A stretch of 64,000 bases of DNA from Mangifera indica (lineage: Eukaryota > Streptophyta > Magnoliopsida > Sapindales > Anacardiaceae), in NCBI RefSeq assembly GCF_011075055.1, contig NC_058143.1:8633057-8697056 (forward strand), read 5' to 3'. The notes under the pieces are model-generated. The model saw nothing but the letters and a program-made list of their open reading frames with translations, made no database searches and was not told where the DNA came from. A program made the position numbers and the translations under genes. This document shows, piece after piece, positions 60,858 to 64,000 of the stretch (the first letter of the stretch is position 1; each line of letters begins with the position of its first letter).

Positions 60858-62693
60858 TGTTGGGATTGGTACCCTAGAACTAATCCCTATGACGATATAA
60901 GTTCATTAATAAAGTTTATATTTGTTATTTACTGTGTCATTTTTTATTTATAAAACATATCAATATATGCTCAAACAAATATCCTAAGAATGGTTGAACC
61001 ATGACGAGAGGATCAGTGCTCGACACTTGATTGTGAAAACGCTATATGCATATTAGTTGGCTATTCTTAAAATGTCCGTAACTCTGATATTACTGTAGCC
61101 AAGAGAATAAGTAATAGTGATAGAGTTATCATAGTGTTAAATGACCTTATCAAAAGATGATGATAGTTCTCTTGTGTCAAAGTTATTTACTGACAACTTG
61201 GTGTAGCACATGGGTGCACATTATAGACGTATTCACTAGATTAACCTACCAAAAGGATTTCATATGATGGCTGTTTTAGTATCTATAGAATATATCCTCT
61301 TAATAAACGGAGGTACATGTGATCCTTAGACTTGAGGTTACCAGACCGTCTTGTGTAAAGATTAGTATGGTTTGACACTAGCCTAACGTAGTTTGGTCAA
61401 AAGATTATCAAAAAAGTTATGATTGATTATACTGAGATCTTTATAAAGACTATGGTGGATAAGTAAAGGATTTTTCACTCCTAAGTATGGGAGTTGATAT
61501 CTCAGTCAAAGCCCTCTAATGAATAGCAACAACTAATTAAATTTATTGCTATAGTTGGATCGAGTTAATATTCGATCTGATATTTCTCTAGTCATTGATA
61601 AAAGTCAATCTATGTAACTTGAGGATCCTTGAGGGAAACACTTCATTTATACCTCAACCTCAAAGAGATATGGTATGATGAAAAGATCGAATTGTATGAG
61701 CAACCATATTATTGATAGGTTAAGAAGTTATATGCTAACATTTTACTAATCAGGTGGCCATGTTGTCTTGTTAGAAGTCGCTCTTAGTCTATGTGGATGG
61801 TAAGTCAGGAGCTTGACATGAATCTGGTCACTACCGACTTAATGGAGAACTTATAAGGCACACACAAAAAGGAGTTGATGAAACTTTGAAAGCATAGGAT
61901 TTTTTTAGTTGAATCAAAGTCAAATCTGATTTGGATTCTAGATTAAGGGTTTTAAGTCTTAGATTGGTCTTTAGATCTGAAATTATATTTTATGGTACTT
62001 AGGAACTAAAATGAAATAGCTTTGAGTGGTTAGGGTTATATGTGAGAAAGTATAGGGTTGGATTAGATTTATCACATTAGATAAATCCAAACCCAATTCA
62101 TTATTCATGTCGGCAATATCTTTAAATAAAAGTTAAATTACAACAAAATAATAATATATATTAAAGCTATATAGATAGAGCCCATATGTGTGTGTGTGTG
62201 TGTGTGTGTGTGTATTCACGTGTTTGTGTTTGCAGTGGCAAGTTATTTCTCATGGATGACTTTTAATGTTTATTTAAAAGTCAACTTTTTCACATTATAT
62301 AAAAATGGCGCATGTTAAGTCTGTTTCTTATGGAAGAAACAAGTGTCACACTTATTTGTTTTCTTTGAACCCTAATCGCTTAAAAGGTGAGAAAGCCATT
62401 TAAAAGTCCTTGCAACCTTCGAGCATGATTTTAGCCTCCAATTCAGTTCGTGTTTTGTATGGATATCAAGGTTCAGGCCTACACTCGGTTCTGGGAGAAA
62501 CTTCATAATTTGTCTTAATCAATTGAAGTCAAAGAAATTATTTCTACATAGGTATGTTCTACAAACACCTAGTGAATGTTAATAATATATTTGTGAATTA
62601 ATTATCCTACAAGGTCGATCCAAAAAGAGGTTTTTATGGTATGAATATTTATTAATTAAATTTTTAGAATGTTATTCCACTTTGTGAAGGTCA
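60858..62693 (+). mobile_element. Family 1 solo LTR inserted in gypsy pol
   Basis: TGTTGGGATTGGTACCCTAG to GTGAAGGTCA, 1836 bp, with no internal genes. Flanks AAGTT (60853-60857) and AAATT (62695-62699) agree at 4 of 5, with one extra base on the right. The host Pol reading KLKF resumes as KFPTKIIKEVKSFL right after it, so the insertion point is certain. A single LTR without internal region is the usual product of recombination between two LTRs. Confidence 0.8.
62187..62213. repeat. (TG)n microsatellite
   Basis: 27 bp of uninterrupted TG within the solo LTR. Confidence 0.97.
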
Positions 62694-63700
62694 TAAATTC
62701 CCTACAAAAATAATAAAGGAGGTTAAAAGCTTCCTTAGATTGACATGTTATTATAGGAAATTTATTAAGAGATTCACTAAGTTAGCTCAATTGCTTACAA
62801 AGTTGACTCACAGAGATGTTCCTTGTAGATGGTTAGATGCTTGCGAGTAGAGTTTATAGGAATTGAAGGAAAGGTTAACATCAGCTAACATTTTAGCTTT
62901 GCTAACAGATGGCGAAAAGTATGATCTATCCATAAATGCCTGACATTAGGGCTTAAGAGCAGCTTTAATGCAAAGGGATAAAGTGATAACATATGCCTCT
63001 CGTTAGTTGAAGGATTATGAGATCAAGTATCCCACGCACGACTTTGACTTAGCAACCATCATGTTTGCTCTTAAGATATGGAAACATTATTTATACGGGT
63101 CAAAACTATAGAAAAGTAGTTTTATCTCAAATTACCACTTAGAGAGAGTTATAGCAAATGTTTGTGAGAAAGTAGATAGAGGTAATCATAGAGCAGTTGA
63201 TAGGCCTGTAGATTCAATTAAATCTTTCAGATGAGATCTATATGGCCTCAGTGTCAAATAATTGGTGTGTCATGTTAAGATAGAGTTGTCAAGGTGCCAA
63301 GTTAGATTTCAAATTTGTAGAGGTTATTTTGAGATTCAGAGACCAAGTATGTATTCTCTAAGATCAAAGTTTAAAAGACAGGCTATTTATCGAAGTGTAT
63401 AGTTCTCTTTACATTGTCTATTATGGGAGTATAAAGATGTACCAGGATTTGAAAAAATCTTTCTGGTAATCAGGTATGAAGAAAGATATAATAAACTTTA
63501 TGGCTAAGTGTCTAGTATGTCAGCAAGTTAAGGTTGAACATCTGAGACCATCAAGACAACTACAACCTCTCATTATTCTAGAATGAAAATGGGAGCACAT
63601 TTTGATGGACTTCGTGGTTGGATTACTAAGGGTCAAAGAAGGATTTAATGTTTTATGGGTCATAGTTGACCAATCGACCAAGTCAGTGCACTTCTGTAAT
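62694..63700 (+). pseudogene. Ty3/gypsy RNase H and integrase relic (continuation)
   Basis: After the solo [77 protein letters not shown] and [13 protein letters not shown], the end of reverse transcriptase and RNase H. Then an integrase zinc domain with KMYQDLKKSFW, GMKKDIINFMAKCLVCQQVK and VEHLRPSRQLQPL (C..C pair intact, first His lost or altered), and the core start ILMDFVVGLLRV, VLWVIVDQSTKSVHF with the first catalytic Asp. Stops are scattered. It belongs to the same element as 58560-60857. The frame ends near 63700 against unrelated AT-rich sequence, so the rest of integrase is missing. Confidence 0.85.
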
Positions 63701-63862
63701 ATCCTCAAGTACGTTTCAGAGAGATTTATATCTTTTGGCTGTGCTTTGAGGCATTTTCAATCTTAAATATTTATGTCCAAATGTATGTGGATATATATAG
63801 ATATATATAAAACAAAAACAAAAACAAAAAGAAGGAAAGAAGAAAAGAAGAAAACTACGAAA

Positions 63863-63872
63863 TATATATACA

Positions 63873-63908
<36 letters not shown>

Positions 63909-63945
63909 TATACATACATACATACATACATGCATATATATACAT

Positions 63946-64000
<55 letters not shown>
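63863..64000. repeat. Compound (CATA)n/(AT)n microsatellite at the window end
   Basis: CATA units at 63871-63900 and 63911-63930, then AT runs to the last base. The Tyr/Met/Cys-rich minus-strand frames here are artefacts of the repeat. The repeat continues beyond the window. Confidence 0.95.

Noticed and set aside
63716..63951. Met/Tyr/Cys-rich minus-strand frames at the window end
   Set aside because: Translation of CATA/AT microsatellite; no start context or motif.

Overview
The window is nuclear DNA of a flowering plant, most likely a eudicot. The evidence is strong A+T richness, GT-AG introns, a RALF peptide gene, a plant-type cytosolic serine hydroxymethyltransferase (SHMT) gene, and a dense mix of Ty1/copia, Ty3/gypsy, Athila-like, hAT and Mutator-like elements. 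I cannot name the species. Only two ordinary host genes are convincing: a RALF gene at 22130-22495 (+) and a four-exon SHMT gene at 35183-37496 (-). Most other long open frames are relics of mobile elements.

Layout. 1-3800: copia relic on the minus strand (gag, primer site, LTR). 3842-9935: a small non-autonomous LTR retrotransposon with readable target-site duplications; its 3' LTR is split by an inverted block of two fused LTRs of another family (LTR family 1). 10040-12060: second minus-strand copia gag relic with LTR. 12224-18190: complete-ended gypsy element with an exact 5-bp duplication (ATATT) that keeps gag but has lost pol. 18366-21697: three Mutator-like non-autonomous elements in a row; the third has an exact 9-bp duplication and a hairpin-rich, GC-rich core. 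22130-22495: RALF gene. 24817-24896: 40 AT units. 25770-31930: copia element with both LTRs, fused without its own target-site duplication to a truncated miniature LTR element ending at 32297. 32630-34100: end of another copia element. 35183-37496: SHMT. 37679-38582: fourth Mutator-like element, just upstream of SHMT. 39960-41062 and 47990-48431: two halves of an inverted LTR (family 2) separated by a hAT element of about 6.9 kb whose transposase gene (42808-45468) is broken. 48427-54880: shuffled copia RT/RNase H pieces with family 1 and family 2 LTRs. 54930-57390: internally deleted Athila-like element. 58560-63700: decayed gypsy gag-pol with a family 1 solo LTR inserted between reverse transcriptase and RNase H. 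The window ends in microsatellite.

The mobile elements are all visibly damaged (stop codons, lost catalytic residues, internal deletions), so none looks autonomous. The most unusual points are the copia/miniature-element fusion sharing one likely target-site duplication, the Mutator-like family sitting close upstream of both host genes with a long perfect palindrome in its youngest copy, and a one-base frameshift in the otherwise intact SHMT gene. I see no sign of a bacterial-style system, CRISPR array or tRNA/rRNA gene. Boundaries given as approximate were set by eye from repeat comparison.
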